Shown piece by piece: positions 37,313 through 47,265 of a DNA stretch of 64,000 nucleotides. Position 1 is the first letter of the stretch; each line of letters starts with the position of its first letter. Source of the stretch: Algoriphagus sp. (GTDB lineage: Bacteria > Bacteroidota > Bacteroidia > Cytophagales > Cyclobacteriaceae); NCBI GenBank assembly GCA_030729785.1, contig JANQWS010000090.1, forward strand, positions 62,001-126,000. The letters are read 5' to 3'. A program made the position numbers and the translations under genes. A model generated the notes under the pieces. The model did no database searches, had not been told where the DNA came from, and saw only the letters and a list, made by a program, of their open reading frames with translations.

Positions 37313-38755
37313 ATGAAGTACAATAGGATTGTGGTATGGTTTCGTAATGACCTTCGTCTCTCAGACAACGAGACACTGACAAGGGCAATACAACAAGGGA
37401 AAGAAATAATCCCAATTTACTGCAATGATCCAAGACTAGTTGGAAAAACAAAACTGGGGCTTCCAAAAACTGGGGCTTTTCGTGCGCAATTTCTACTAGA
37501 AAGTCTTGAGGATCTTCGAAAATCACTGATTCAACTAGGAGGCAATTTGGTTTTCTTACAAGGGAAACCAGAACAAGTAGTGGTAGATTTTGCCAAACAG
37601 ATTCAGGCTTCCGCAATCTTTTTTTCTAAAGAAGTTACTTCAGAAGAGCGTCATGTGGATAAAGCCCTTGAGGAAAATGCTTTTTCAAACAAAATCGCCT
37701 GTGAAAGCTTCTGGCAGAGCACCCTCTACCATAAGGATGACCTGCCTTTTCCAATCAAACAAACGCCTGAAGTATTTACACAATTCCGCAAAGAGGTAGA
37801 AAAGCAAAGTAAAATCCGTGCTCCTTTTCCTCTACCTACTGCAATAAATTACCCTGGAGAAGCGCTAATTCCTGATGCAGGACTGCCCCCCCAGTGGACA
37901 GATTATGGACTGGAGAAGCCTAAGCGAGAGGAACACTCGTGGTTGAAGATACGTGGGGGAGAGTCATCCGCGCTAGGGCAACTTCAGTCCTATTTTTGGG
38001 AAAAAGACCTACTAAAAAGATATAAGGAAACGCGCAACGGTTTGATTGGCATGGACTACAGCTCCAAGCTATCTTCTTGGCTAGCCTTAGGTTGTATTTC
38101 TCCTCGTACCATCTACACAGAAGTAAAACGATACGAAAAAGAACGCATTAAAAATGAAAGTACCTACTGGCTGATTTTTGAATTAATCTGGAGAGATTAT
38201 TTCCGATTTATTGCCAAAAAACACGGAACGAAACTCTTTCAAGTAAGCGGCATCCGAAATCAAGTGGACTCCTGGCGAAGGGACAAGGCACAATTTATTC
38301 GCTGGGCAGAGGGGAAGACAGGAGTTCCATTTGTGGATGCCAACATGCGGGAGCTGAATGCAACCGGATTTATGTCCAACCGAGGGCGACAGATCGTTGC
38401 AAGCTTCCTGGTTAATGACCTCGAAATCAACTGGACCTGGGGAGCCAGCTACTTTGAAAGTCAACTCGTGGATTACGATGTATGCTCCAACTGGGGGAAC
38501 TGGATGTATGTGGGTGGTGTAGGAAATGATCCCAGAGAAAACCGCTACTTCAACATCCTTCGTCAAGCGAATACCTACGACAGAAAAGGAGATTTTGTAC
38601 GCCTTTGGATACCTGAACTCCAGGAAATCCAAGGCTTTGACATCCACCAGCCTTGGGAGTTATCCACATCCGATTTACGTGCCCTAAAAATTCAATTGGG
38701 ACATAGTTATCCACAAGCAATGGGTAAAATCCCTGCATTGGAAAAAACTTATTGA
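37313..38755 (+). CDS. DASH-family cryptochrome/photolyase
   Basis: 'IVVWFRNDLRLSDNETL', 'GGESSALGQLQSYFW', 'FELIWRDYFRF', 'GVPFVDANMRELNATGFMSNRGRQIVASFLVNDLEINWTWGASYFESQLVDYDVCSNWGNWMYVGGVGNDPRENRYFN'. Confidence 0.93.
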   Translation: MKYNRIVVWFRNDLRLSDNETLTRAIQQGKEIIPIYCNDPRLVGKTKLGLPKTGAFRAQFLLESLEDLRKSLIQLGGNLVFLQGKPEQVVVDFAKQIQASAIFFSKEVTSEERHVDKALEENAFSNKIACESFWQSTLYHKDDLPFPIKQTPEVFTQFRKEVEKQSKIRAPFPLPTAINYPGEALIPDAGLPPQWTDYGLEKPKREEHSWLKIRGGESSALGQLQSYFWEKDLLKRYKETRNGLIGMDYSSKLSSWLALGCISPRTIYTEVKRYEKERIKNESTYWLIFELIWRDYFRFIAKKHGTKLFQVSGIRNQVDSWRRDKAQFIRWAEGKTGVPFVDANMRELNATGFMSNRGRQIVASFLVNDLEINWTWGASYFESQLVDYDVCSNWGNWMYVGGVGNDPRENRYFNILRQANTYDRKGDFVRLWIPELQEIQGFDIHQPWELSTSDLRALKIQLGHSYPQAMGKIPALEKTY

Positions 38756-38760
38756 AAAAT

Positions 38761-38793
38761 GGCAGCACGTACATGCTGCCATTTTCTCTTTTT
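38761..38793 (+). terminator. Intrinsic terminator of the cryptochrome gene
   Basis: GGCAGCAcgtacaTGCTGCC followed by ATTTTCTCTTTTT. Confidence 0.85.
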
Positions 38794-38795
38794 AT

Positions 38796-38910
38796 GATCC
38801 GCTGCAGCGGATCGAACTCTGAATAGCCGCGGGTGCAACCCGTGGTAGAAAGTTAGATGGATTTTCCCGATCCCCGAAGGCGGATCGAACCATATTCCTG
38901 GCGTCAGGAA
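38796..38910. repeat. Intergenic multi-hairpin element
   Basis: GATCCGCTGCAGCGGATC palindrome (38796-38813), GCCGCGGGTGCAACCCGTGG, CGATCCCCGAAGGCGGATCG, TCCTGGCGTCAGGA. Confidence 0.6.
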
Positions 38911-38923
38911 GATGATAGCACAC

Positions 38924-40156
38924 TTAGTAGCTCAGCTTAAACCTACTCAAATCAGGTAAGATTTGTTTCTCTCTTTTCAATTCCCTTTGGTACAGGTACT
39001 GTCCTAATTCGGCAAAGAAAGGCAATCCAATTTCATCTGTTTCGTACTGGTCGTCGTTGAGAATTTGGTCTTCATTGACATAAACGATTGCAGACACAAA
39101 AAACTCTACCCCAGCTTCAAAGTCTACAAAATACCCTCCTTCAATCAGATGTCCATAGGACCAGCCGGTCTTATTAAACAGGCGGAAACGGGCTGGAATT
39201 GGTGATCTGTCTGTTCCAAACTTGAAAAACTTGGAGTAGCTATCGTAAAATTCAGTGGTATCATAGGTAGGAAACCTACTTTCTCGAGGTACCATACTCA
39301 TGTACTTGAGTACAAAGTTCCGGTGTTCCTCATTCAAATTAAATCGTTCAATCCCAACAAAGGCCTCGGGAAAAATAGTGCGCTGCACCACCCCATGTAA
39401 ATCCGAAAGGGAAAACTTGTTCTTGTAAGAAAAATCCATTCCTCCCTGGATCAAGGTATCGTTTTTGTAATACGCTTGGCCCAACTTGGGAAAACCTGGT
39501 ACCGCATACGCGCTATCCGCTTGTCGAGCAGGAATTTCCAAAAGGATTTTCCCAGACTTATCCACAAATCGAATTGGATTAAAATGTCTGTTTTCTTCAG
39601 GAGATATAGGAAAACTCAAACGCTGCGTAACTACGGTATTTGTTAGTCCTTTTTCCCTCAACTTTGTATTGATATAATCTGTCCCTAGCAATTCATACAA
39701 TCGGTTGGAGGCATCGTTATCGGATACAAGCAGGATTTTTTTTATGTAGTGCCCGATGCTGGGCAGGCCATTTTCAGCACTCGAATCACTCCATGCAGGC
39801 AGCTGGGAAGGCCGAACCGAATCGTTCAGCATGATGGTCTCCAGGTTCAACCCTTCAAATTGCTGCTCCTCCAACCATTCCAAAGCCAGCAGCGCAATTG
39901 GCAGCTTTACCGTGGATGCTGGATAGAAGTAGCGGGAATCATTTACGTTGAAAGGGTAGGTAGTAAACAAGGGATTGCCATGCTCGTTGCGGTCAATCTG
40001 TGTATAGACGATTTGTACCTGGTACTTTGCGGTATCCCCAAGCACCTTTTGCAAAGTTGGGTAGTCTTCTAATCCGTCCACGAAAGGAACACCAGTCTTG
40101 GGTTGACAGGAGAAGAGAAAAAAAGAAACCGCTAAAAGGAAAAGAAGTTGCTTCAT
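38924..40156 (-). CDS. Serine hydrolase (class A beta-lactamase-like fold), lipoprotein-type N-terminus
   Basis: 'LLFLLAVSFFLFSCQPK' lipobox; SxxK motif 'PASTVKLPIALLAL'; 'LLVSDNDASNRLYE'. Confidence 0.83.
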   Translation of the reverse strand: MKQLLFLLAVSFFLFSCQPKTGVPFVDGLEDYPTLQKVLGDTAKYQVQIVYTQIDRNEHGNPLFTTYPFNVNDSRYFYPASTVKLPIALLALEWLEEQQFEGLNLETIMLNDSVRPSQLPAWSDSSAENGLPSIGHYIKKILLVSDNDASNRLYELLGTDYINTKLREKGLTNTVVTQRLSFPISPEENRHFNPIRFVDKSGKILLEIPARQADSAYAVPGFPKLGQAYYKNDTLIQGGMDFSYKNKFSLSDLHGVVQRTIFPEAFVGIERFNLNEEHRNFVLKYMSMVPRESRFPTYDTTEFYDSYSKFFKFGTDRSPIPARFRLFNKTGWSYGHLIEGGYFVDFEAGVEFFVSAIVYVNEDQILNDDQYETDEIGLPFFAELGQYLYQRELKREKQILPDLSRFKLSY

Positions 40157-40158
40157 GA

Positions 40159-41286
40159 TTATTTGCTAGAAAGGTAGTGCAACGCTTCATTTAACGCCAT
40201 CAAATCCCAAAGCGAATGAAAGGCAGAAAGGACGATACGGCTGATGGTAGGACTATCCGCTGTGGGATAAGAAAAAGAGGAAGTAATAAATCCCATTCTC
40301 TCTAAATCTTTGGACCAGTTTGGATTCTTGAGGATAAACACTGGAAATTTGGGGGATCCTACCAATGTGGATAAGTCCTTTGTTTCTTGGTTGAAAATTC
40401 CAGAAAAGTCTCGAATTTTTTGACTTTGAGCCTTATAAATATCTTGTGTCTCTAAAAACGCCTGCAAATTGGCTGGGGAACCAGGGGATGCTCCTATAAA
40501 AATCGATTGGCTTTTTATTCCCTCGATGACTTCTTCTTTCCCCAAAATAATACCTGCCGGCATGGCCAACCCCTTTCCCAAGGATCCGGAAACCACTAGA
40601 TTTAATTGAGGATGTTGCAGGTCCGCATACCTTCCAAATAATGTTTTTCCCAATACCCCAAAAGCATGACTCTCATCTAATAGTAAAGTAACCGCATGTT
40701 TTTTTGCAATTTCCTTTACCCAAGAGTACTCGTGAATGGCTGCGTGTAGTGGATCTACCGAATTTCCCAGAATCAAAATTTTTCTGGAAGAAAGTTGCTC
40801 AGACAGCTCCAAACACTTTTTCTTCCAGGTCTCAAAATTTGCCTGAGTATCTATTTGTAGCCCCAAAGGAAGGATTGCAGGATGGGTATCCGGCGCAGCC
40901 CAACAGCTATCTGCCTTTGGGAAAAGCCATTGGGAAGCGGCAATTCCTGCCAAAAACCCAGAACTCATCACTGCAGCAGCCTCGGCCTTTGCATTTTTTG
41001 CGAAAAACTTCTCAAACTCATCGAATACTTTCAGCCGCACGTTATTGATACGACTCAAACCATGGTTTGCCCCATATTGACGGATACAATCTTGAAGTAC
41101 TGCTTCATAATGCCTATCCGCCTCCATCCCTAGGTAGGAAGTTCCACTAAAAAAAAGATAGTCCTTCTTTCCAATACGGACTACCGGGCCTAGAGACTGA
41201 TTAAGAAAAGTAGTCTTCAACCTGCTATTATTTGGCAAAAATCTGGGATGGATCTTGGAATGACTTAAACTCAAGGGCATTCCCAC
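40159..41286 (-). CDS. PLP-dependent alpha-oxoamine-synthase-like enzyme (BioF/KBL-like; substrate unresolved)
   Basis: '[15 protein letters not shown]', '[18 protein letters not shown]', PLP-lysine region '[20 protein letters not shown]'. 5' end overlaps the next gene by 59 bp, so the true start may be internal. Confidence 0.78.
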   Translation of the reverse strand: MGMPLSLSHSKIHPRFLPNNSRLKTTFLNQSLGPVVRIGKKDYLFFSGTSYLGMEADRHYEAVLQDCIRQYGANHGLSRINNVRLKVFDEFEKFFAKNAKAEAAAVMSSGFLAGIAASQWLFPKADSCWAAPDTHPAILPLGLQIDTQANFETWKKKCLELSEQLSSRKILILGNSVDPLHAAIHEYSWVKEIAKKHAVTLLLDESHAFGVLGKTLFGRYADLQHPQLNLVVSGSLGKGLAMPAGIILGKEEVIEGIKSQSIFIGASPGSPANLQAFLETQDIYKAQSQKIRDFSGIFNQETKDLSTLVGSPKFPVFILKNPNWSKDLERMGFITSSFSYPTADSPTISRIVLSAFHSLWDLMALNEALHYLSSK

Positions 41287-41650
41287 AAGGATCCAAAAAA
41301 AACATAGTAGCTTGTTCTCCTACCTCACCCTCGAATCGAATATAGGGTTCAATGACAAATTCCATACCGTGGGCTTTGAGTTTTTTTGCAAGGTCATGCC
41401 ATTCCTCCCAACCGAGGATAGCTCCAAAGTGACGGACTGGAACATTTTTTCCATCTACCTCGTTAGTTTTGACGTTGGCGAGTTCATCTGGCTTGATGTG
41501 TGCCGAAAGTTGGTGACCAAAGAAGTTAAAATCAATCCATTTATCGGTACTTCGGCCAATATCACAGCCCAGCAGGCCTCCATAAAATTGGCGAGTTTCT
41601 TCGATGTCACGGATCGGAAAAGCGAGGTGGAACGGTTTAAAGTCAGACAT
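41228..41650 (-). CDS. VOC-family (glyoxalase/dioxygenase-like) protein
   Basis: '[29 protein letters not shown]', '[19 protein letters not shown]', '[17 protein letters not shown]'. Confidence 0.9.
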   Translation of the reverse strand: MSDFKPFHLAFPIRDIEETRQFYGGLLGCDIGRSTDKWIDFNFFGHQLSAHIKPDELANVKTNEVDGKNVPVRHFGAILGWEEWHDLAKKLKAHGMEFVIEPYIRFEGEVGEQATMFFLDPCGNALEFKSFQDPSQIFAK

Positions 41651-41710
41651 AATGCGTAGTTTCGGGGGGTGATGTGTTCAGGGACTGAAAGTTAATTGTA
41701 CCCTAAATAT

Positions 41711-42607
41711 ATGGCAAAAAATAAAACAGTTTCACTGGTTTTGAGTAGTGGTGGCGCAAGGGGTTTAGCGCACGTAGGGGTAATTGAAGAATTAGAACGT
41801 AGAGGCTACACCATTGCAGAGATTGCAGGCTGCTCTGCTGGAGCCCTTGTTGGCGGCATGTATGCTGCGGGCAAGCTCTCCGAATTCAAGGATTGGATCT
41901 GTAATCTGGACCGATTGGATGTATTTTCTTTAATGGATTTCACTTTTTCAAGCCGCGGATTTATAAAGGGAGAGAAAGTATACCAAGCCCTAAAAAAAGT
42001 CGTTCCAGACCAAAAAATTGAAGATTTACCCCTGCGATTTGCCTGCAATGCTGTAGATGTCAATTCAGGAAAGGAACATGTATTTACCCAAGGAAGCTTG
42101 TACAAAGCAATTCGAGCCTCAGGTAGCATCCCCTCCGTTTTTATCCCTGCAAAGCTAGATAAGCAGCATTTTATTGATGGAGGAGTATTAAATCCTGTCC
42201 CCATATCACTCCTTTCTGATCCTCATGCACATCACATTGTCGTGGTAGACACCAATGCATTAGAGGATCATTACCATGCCCTTCCTAGCAAACCAACCAC
42301 AAAATCGCAAGGGATACTTCCTGCCTGGGTAAAAGAATACCAAACCAAAATGATGACCTATTTTCCTGAGGAACAGAAAGTAGAATCTGTTCGAACCTAT
42401 TCCGCCTTGGAACTCGTCACTCGCTCCTTTGACCTGCTGCAGGATCGGTATTGCCAATTACTTTTGGAAAACTATCCAGTGGATGCCCAAATCAAAATTG
42501 CGAGAAAGCAATGCGGAACACTGGAGTTTCACCGTGCTGCGGAATTGATTGAAATTGGCCGAATTAAAGCTTCAGCTGCATTAGACCTACTAGAAAATGG
42601 AAATTGA
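41711..42607 (+). CDS. Patatin-like phospholipase family protein
   Basis: 'VLSSGGARGLAHVGVIEELERRG', 'IAGCSAGALVGGMYAAG' (GxSxG), 'FIDGGVLNPVPI' (DGG). Confidence 0.93.
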   Translation: MAKNKTVSLVLSSGGARGLAHVGVIEELERRGYTIAEIAGCSAGALVGGMYAAGKLSEFKDWICNLDRLDVFSLMDFTFSSRGFIKGEKVYQALKKVVPDQKIEDLPLRFACNAVDVNSGKEHVFTQGSLYKAIRASGSIPSVFIPAKLDKQHFIDGGVLNPVPISLLSDPHAHHIVVVDTNALEDHYHALPSKPTTKSQGILPAWVKEYQTKMMTYFPEEQKVESVRTYSALELVTRSFDLLQDRYCQLLLENYPVDAQIKIARKQCGTLEFHRAAELIEIGRIKASAALDLLENGN

Positions 42608-43214
42608 CGAACTCAACCGACTCCTAGGAAATGTGGATAACTACCTTTTGGATCAACTCCTCAAAGGGAGATTTAACAAGGACATGAAGATCTTAGATGT
42701 GGGCTGTGGTGAAGGGCGCAATGCCGTGTATTTCCTTCAAAAAAACTATTCTATTTTTGGCCTCGATCCGAATGAAGTCGCTGTTCAGTATTGCCGATAC
42801 TTGGCCAAAACTATAAATCCCCAAACAGACATTCACCGCTTTCAAATCGGCGATGGGGCAGCGATCCCTTTTCATGCTGCTGCATTTGATGCAGTCATCA
42901 GTTCGGCCGTGCTCCACTTTGCCGAGGGGCATGCCCATTTTTGGAAGATGATTACTGAAATCCACAGAATACTCCAGCCAGGAGGGATTTTCTGGATGCG
43001 GATGTGTACTGGTTTTGGCAACATGCTCGAAGAAAGTCAGGACTTAGGAGAAGGCAGATACGCCTTACCGGACGGATCCGAACGCTATGTATTGCTTCCT
43101 GAAGGGCTGCAGGAACTGGAACGCATAGGATTCCGATTTCTTGAAGCCCCCAAGACGGTACTTGTCTATGGGCAACGGGAAATGGGGGTGTTTTTGATGG
43201 AGAAAATCGGTTAA
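42597..43214 (+). CDS. Class I SAM-dependent methyltransferase
   Basis: 'MKILDVGCGEGRNAVYFLQ', 'FDAVISSAVLHFAEG', 'RILQPGGIFWMR'. Confidence 0.9.
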   Translation: MEIDELNRLLGNVDNYLLDQLLKGRFNKDMKILDVGCGEGRNAVYFLQKNYSIFGLDPNEVAVQYCRYLAKTINPQTDIHRFQIGDGAAIPFHAAAFDAVISSAVLHFAEGHAHFWKMITEIHRILQPGGIFWMRMCTGFGNMLEESQDLGEGRYALPDGSERYVLLPEGLQELERIGFRFLEAPKTVLVYGQREMGVFLMEKIG

Positions 43215-43226
43215 GATCTTCTCACT

Positions 43227-44606
43227 TTAGTCCTTTTTCCCCTGTACCGCCTTCACAATCAAGTCAAATACGGTGGTGGGAGCAACGCGTTCGGCACTAG
43301 AAAGTGACGCCTCACAAACCAATAGCGGCTTGTCCAAGTCCGATTCTGGGATACGCCCATGGGCTCCCTTGACCAAGGTGGCATCTAAGGGGATCACATC
43401 CATCAAATAGCGAAAGCCAATCTTTTTCTTGATGAGTTTGGAGCCCACTTTCAGCAAAGGAATGGGAATGGCAGGATCCATAATCAGTTCTACAGGATCA
43501 TAACCCGGTTTGCGGTGGATATCCACACAGCGGGCATAGTCAGGGGCTTTGGCATCGTCGAGCCAGAAGTAGTAGGTAAACCAGGAATCGGCATCCGCTA
43601 CGACTACCAAATCCCCTGAACGGGCATGATCCAAATGTGCGCCTTTTTTCCCTTGAGCATCCAGCACCTTTTCCACACCTGGCAGTGCTTCGAGGAGGGC
43701 TTTCACCTCGGCAAGTAAGGACTGATCCTGCACGTGCACATGGGCTACCTGGTGATCTGCTACGGCAAACACTTTCGAGGTCCCTGCATCGAGGGTTTCT
43801 AGGCCCAGTTCATTTTTCACTTGAATCCAACCCTTCTCCCGGAAAACTCGGTTGAGGTGGATCGGCCGGGATACGGTGGTAATGCCATACTCGGAAAGCA
43901 GCAACACTTGTGTTCCTTGGCTTTCAAAATAGGTAATCAGGTCCTTTGCCAGATCATCTATTTCCCGCAGGTCTTTCCCAATCTTGGCAAAGTCAATCCC
44001 ATACTTTTGCAAGGCATAATCCAGGTGGGGCAAGTAGATCAAGTTGAGTGTCGGGGAATGCCATTGGTCTACCTTTTTGGCCGCTTCGGCTATCCAACGA
44101 CTAGATGCGATGGTCGTCGCAGGTCCCCAAAAACTAAAGAGTGGAAAAGTTCCCAACTCGGCTTGCAGACGATCCCGCAATTCCATGGGTTGGGTATGGC
44201 AATCGGGCAATTTACGCCCATCTGAAGGATATAAAGGCCTTGGGGTCACGGCAAAATCAGCAGTAGTATACATATTGTACCACCAAAATAGGTTGGCCAC
44301 CGTAAAACTCGGATCTTCTTTTCGTAGTAAATCCCATACTTTGTCTCCTTGGACTAACTTGTTGGACTGCCGCCAAAATTTGATTTCACACTCCTCCTCA
44401 AAGTACCACCCGTTACCGACAACACCATTATCTGAAGGCCATTTTCCCGTCAAATATACGGACTGTGCAGAGCAAGTTACAGCAGGAAGTACGGGCTCAA
44501 CCACTGCTTGATGCTTTGATGCTATCCATTGTTTTAAAAATGGGGTATGCTCTCCGATCACTCTTGGAGAGAGGGCAACAATATCGAGGACGACGGTTTT
44601 TTTCAT
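43227..44606 (-). CDS. eboF: Alkaline phosphatase/nucleotide pyrophosphatase-family protein, EboF-like
   Basis: 'LDIVALSPRVIGEHTPFL', 'VEPVLPAVTCSAQSVYLTGKWPSDNGVVGNGWYF', 'LLLSEYGITTVSRPIHLNRVFRE', 'HAPIPESD'-type C-terminus 'GAHGRIPESD'; located next to eboA-E. Confidence 0.82.
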   Translation of the reverse strand: MKKTVVLDIVALSPRVIGEHTPFLKQWIASKHQAVVEPVLPAVTCSAQSVYLTGKWPSDNGVVGNGWYFEEECEIKFWRQSNKLVQGDKVWDLLRKEDPSFTVANLFWWYNMYTTADFAVTPRPLYPSDGRKLPDCHTQPMELRDRLQAELGTFPLFSFWGPATTIASSRWIAEAAKKVDQWHSPTLNLIYLPHLDYALQKYGIDFAKIGKDLREIDDLAKDLITYFESQGTQVLLLSEYGITTVSRPIHLNRVFREKGWIQVKNELGLETLDAGTSKVFAVADHQVAHVHVQDQSLLAEVKALLEALPGVEKVLDAQGKKGAHLDHARSGDLVVVADADSWFTYYFWLDDAKAPDYARCVDIHRKPGYDPVELIMDPAIPIPLLKVGSKLIKKKIGFRYLMDVIPLDATLVKGAHGRIPESDLDKPLLVCEASLSSAERVAPTTVFDLIVKAVQGKKD

Positions 44607-44636
44607 GGGCTAAAAAGGAAAATGATTCTCCGCAAT

Positions 44637-44773
44637 CTTACTAGTAGCTTACTATCTGTTTGAATTAATGCGGTCAAATTGTCGACGGGCGATGGCCCTC
44701 GGTACACAGGCGGTCTACTGTCCACAGCACACTTACTTGATCCTCAAACCTTATTTGCATTTAGTCCTAGTGA
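44637..44773. repeat. Copy B of the dispersed intergenic repeat, between eboE and eboF
   Basis: CTTACTAGTAGCTTACTATCTG...GTCGACGGGCGATGGCCCTCGGTACACAGGCGGTC...CTCAAACCTTATTTGCATTTAGTCCTAGTGACC; aligns at both ends with 37040-37165. Confidence 0.6.
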
Positions 44774-44806
44774 CCAAGAGGATAACCAGAAAATTACCTC
44801 CTTCAT

Positions 44807-46039
44807 TTACAGGAGTTGCTCTTTAACCCATCCCAGCTCTTGTGAAATAGCCTCCCCAAGGGTAAGGTGTGTATCTTCTGGAAGGACCTCCCAAGTGTAG
44901 GTTTCCACTTCAAGGTGATTGGTGATACTTGAATCTGCGTTAACTAATTTCAAAACTTCCACGATATCTTCCTGGGTGGATTGGAAGGTCCCGTAATTAT
45001 CAAGAAAGATCGGTACGTGAAAATGTACTCGCCATTCCAAATCCTTAGTCGAATGAAGCTGAGAGAGGGCTTGAGGTAAGTCTGGATAAGAGATCAATCC
45101 TTTTTCCTTCGTTCGTCCAACCACCTGGTGAAGGTAGGTAATGTCCGCAAATTCCTCCAACCTTTTTTCAATACTGAAGCGCTCGTTTGGGGAATCGGGA
45201 ATCATCAATTTTAGTGCTGCAGAAAGCTGAATTTTTCCAATTCCAATCCCTGCTTTTTTTAACTTTTGAAAAGTGGTCTTGGGATTTTCGTAACCAATAG
45301 CAAAATGACATACGTCGTAGCAAACTTGCAAATGTTCTAGGATCAATCCTTTTGCTTCGCGCCACTTTAAATGACTGATACTATCCTGCGGAAACAGTCG
45401 TTTTGCAAGTATTTTTTTTCCTTTTGCAACCAGCTCTTTTTTAAAATAATGAATCACCTCTTCTGAATTTTCAATTAGCCCATCCGGTTCTGGCTCTAGA
45501 TCTAAGTGAAGAAATTTACCCGTTTCACGACGGAGACGTACCAACTCTTCTACCATATCCATCAGGTGTAGGGTTGCTTTTTCACGGGCTTCTTGTTTCT
45601 CCAGCTCTGAATCAAACCAGTACCTATACGACAAGGGGGAAGTAGAGATTCCTCCATCCATCCCTTCAGGAAGAAGTTGAGCTAAAATCCGAAAACAACG
45701 ACTTGTATACTCCAACCGCTCTTTGGTCGTCCAATCTGGGGCGTGGACCTGTTCCTTTACCTTGGTGCGGTGAAATCCACCATAAGGAAAGCAATTCAAG
45801 GTATAAACGTAAGCATTGCTTCTTTTCAACCATTCCTGAAATTCTTGCATACAACTTGGGCGCTCCAATACTAAAGAAGCCTCATGGGATAGTCTAAGGC
45901 CTATTCCAAATGGCTCGTTGTGGTCTAAGCGCTTCTTAACTTCAGGTATATATATTTTCAGGTTCCAAAAAGTTGCTTCCCAGCTTTCTCCTGCATGGAT
46001 GTTGCTGCAATAGCTTAGATGTAGGTTTTTGATCTTCAT
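44807..46039 (-). CDS. eboE: Metabolite traffic protein EboE (TIM-barrel, sugar-phosphate isomerase-like)
   Basis: 'LSYCSNIHAGESWEATFWNLKIYIPEVKKRL', 'YVYTLNCFPYGGFH', 'LHLDLEPEPDGLIENSEE', 'VCYDVCHFAIGYENP'; genomic context. Confidence 0.87.
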   Translation of the reverse strand: MKIKNLHLSYCSNIHAGESWEATFWNLKIYIPEVKKRLDHNEPFGIGLRLSHEASLVLERPSCMQEFQEWLKRSNAYVYTLNCFPYGGFHRTKVKEQVHAPDWTTKERLEYTSRCFRILAQLLPEGMDGGISTSPLSYRYWFDSELEKQEAREKATLHLMDMVEELVRLRRETGKFLHLDLEPEPDGLIENSEEVIHYFKKELVAKGKKILAKRLFPQDSISHLKWREAKGLILEHLQVCYDVCHFAIGYENPKTTFQKLKKAGIGIGKIQLSAALKLMIPDSPNERFSIEKRLEEFADITYLHQVVGRTKEKGLISYPDLPQALSQLHSTKDLEWRVHFHVPIFLDNYGTFQSTQEDIVEVLKLVNADSSITNHLEVETYTWEVLPEDTHLTLGEAISQELGWVKEQLL

Positions 46040-46059
46040 AGGCAACCTCCGGCTTGATT

Positions 46060-47205
46060 TTAAATGGTTTTTTGTTCTTCCCAGAATTGTAAAAGTTGTA
46101 GTGCTTTCCCAATCAATTCCGGATCCATTTCATGCACTTCCACTCCTTTTCCTAACTTATCTAGTACCATAATCGTGAGCCTTCCGCCCAAATGCTCCTG
46201 AAATTCCTTAAGCCCCTGAAGCAAGGCCTCCTCATGAAGTTCGGATGCATACAAGGCAAGGCCCAAAGTATGAAACAATTTAAAAATACGAATTAAATCT
46301 GCTTTATCTATTCGTCCCTGCAAATAGGAGTACGCTGAATCCAGGGCTATTCCTATGGCTACCGCTTCTCCATGTCGTATTCGAAAGTCACTTAGTTTCT
46401 CCAATTTGTGCGCTGCCCAATGTCCAAAATCCAAGGGCCTACTTGAGCCAAACTCAAAGGGATCTGCGCCAGCAATATGCGTCATGTGGTGCTGTGCACT
46501 ACGGATAATATGCGTTTTCATGGGTTCCATCTCTCGCCTTGCAAGCGCTGCAGCTTCTTTTTCTAACCACTCAAAAAAATCCAGATCCTTTATCAGTGCT
46601 ACTTTGACTGCCTCCGAAACCCCGGATCTCCAATCTCGGTCTTCCAAACTTTCCAAAAAGGTAAAGTCATTAAGCACCGCAAAGGGAGGGGTAAAGGTCC
46701 CCAGGTAATTTTTCTTTCCGAAAGCATTGATACTATTTTTGACCCCTACAGCAGAATCATTTTGGGATAATACCGTCGTAGGGATACGGACCAGTCGAAT
46801 CCCCCGATGAGAAATCGCTGCTGCAAAGCCCACCATGTCGAGGACTGCCCCACCTCCCAAAGCCACCAGGTAAGAATGACGGTCTATTCCAAAACTGTTG
46901 GTTGCTTCCACTACTTGCTGATAGGCTTCCGGGTTGTTTTTACAGGCTTCACCCCCAGCTACCACCAGCGGCTCGCCTACCAAGGCTAACCGGGAGGATT
47001 GGGCAGCTACATAGACTTTGATTTGGGAAATTAATTCAGGATGATGCGCCACTACGCCTGAATCCAACACAAAAAATACCCGAGCAAGCTGACCTTCTGG
47101 AAAAGTCTCAACAAACAAGGGTTGACTTGTAGCAAACAAATTCTCTGTAAACGCAACCGGATAACGAAAGGGTACCGAGAAAGATTGTTGTAAAATCGTA
47201 AGCAT
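46060..47205 (-). CDS. eboD: 3-dehydroquinate synthase-family protein EboD
   Basis: 'DRHSYLVALGGGAVLDMVGFAAAISHRGIRLVRIPTTVLSQNDSAVGVKNSINAFGKKNYLGTFTPPFAVLND', 'LDFGHWAAHKLE', 'RHGEAVAIGIALD'. Confidence 0.88.
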   Translation of the reverse strand: MLTILQQSFSVPFRYPVAFTENLFATSQPLFVETFPEGQLARVFFVLDSGVVAHHPELISQIKVYVAAQSSRLALVGEPLVVAGGEACKNNPEAYQQVVEATNSFGIDRHSYLVALGGGAVLDMVGFAAAISHRGIRLVRIPTTVLSQNDSAVGVKNSINAFGKKNYLGTFTPPFAVLNDFTFLESLEDRDWRSGVSEAVKVALIKDLDFFEWLEKEAAALARREMEPMKTHIIRSAQHHMTHIAGADPFEFGSSRPLDFGHWAAHKLEKLSDFRIRHGEAVAIGIALDSAYSYLQGRIDKADLIRIFKLFHTLGLALYASELHEEALLQGLKEFQEHLGGRLTIMVLDKLGKGVEVHEMDPELIGKALQLLQFWEEQKTI

Positions 47206-47265
47206 TAGGGGAGGGGGTAATTTTTCTACGTAAGCAAGATGTAAAAGAAATTGAATTTTTTTTGC

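Noticed and set aside
44044-44511. 155-aa plus-strand ORF opposite eboF
   Set aside because: Antisense to conserved phosphatase-fold motifs; no domain recognised.
46060-47205. Housekeeping 3-dehydroquinate synthase (aroB)
   Set aside because: Its position inside the ebo gene set supports EboD, although phylogeny is needed to be certain.
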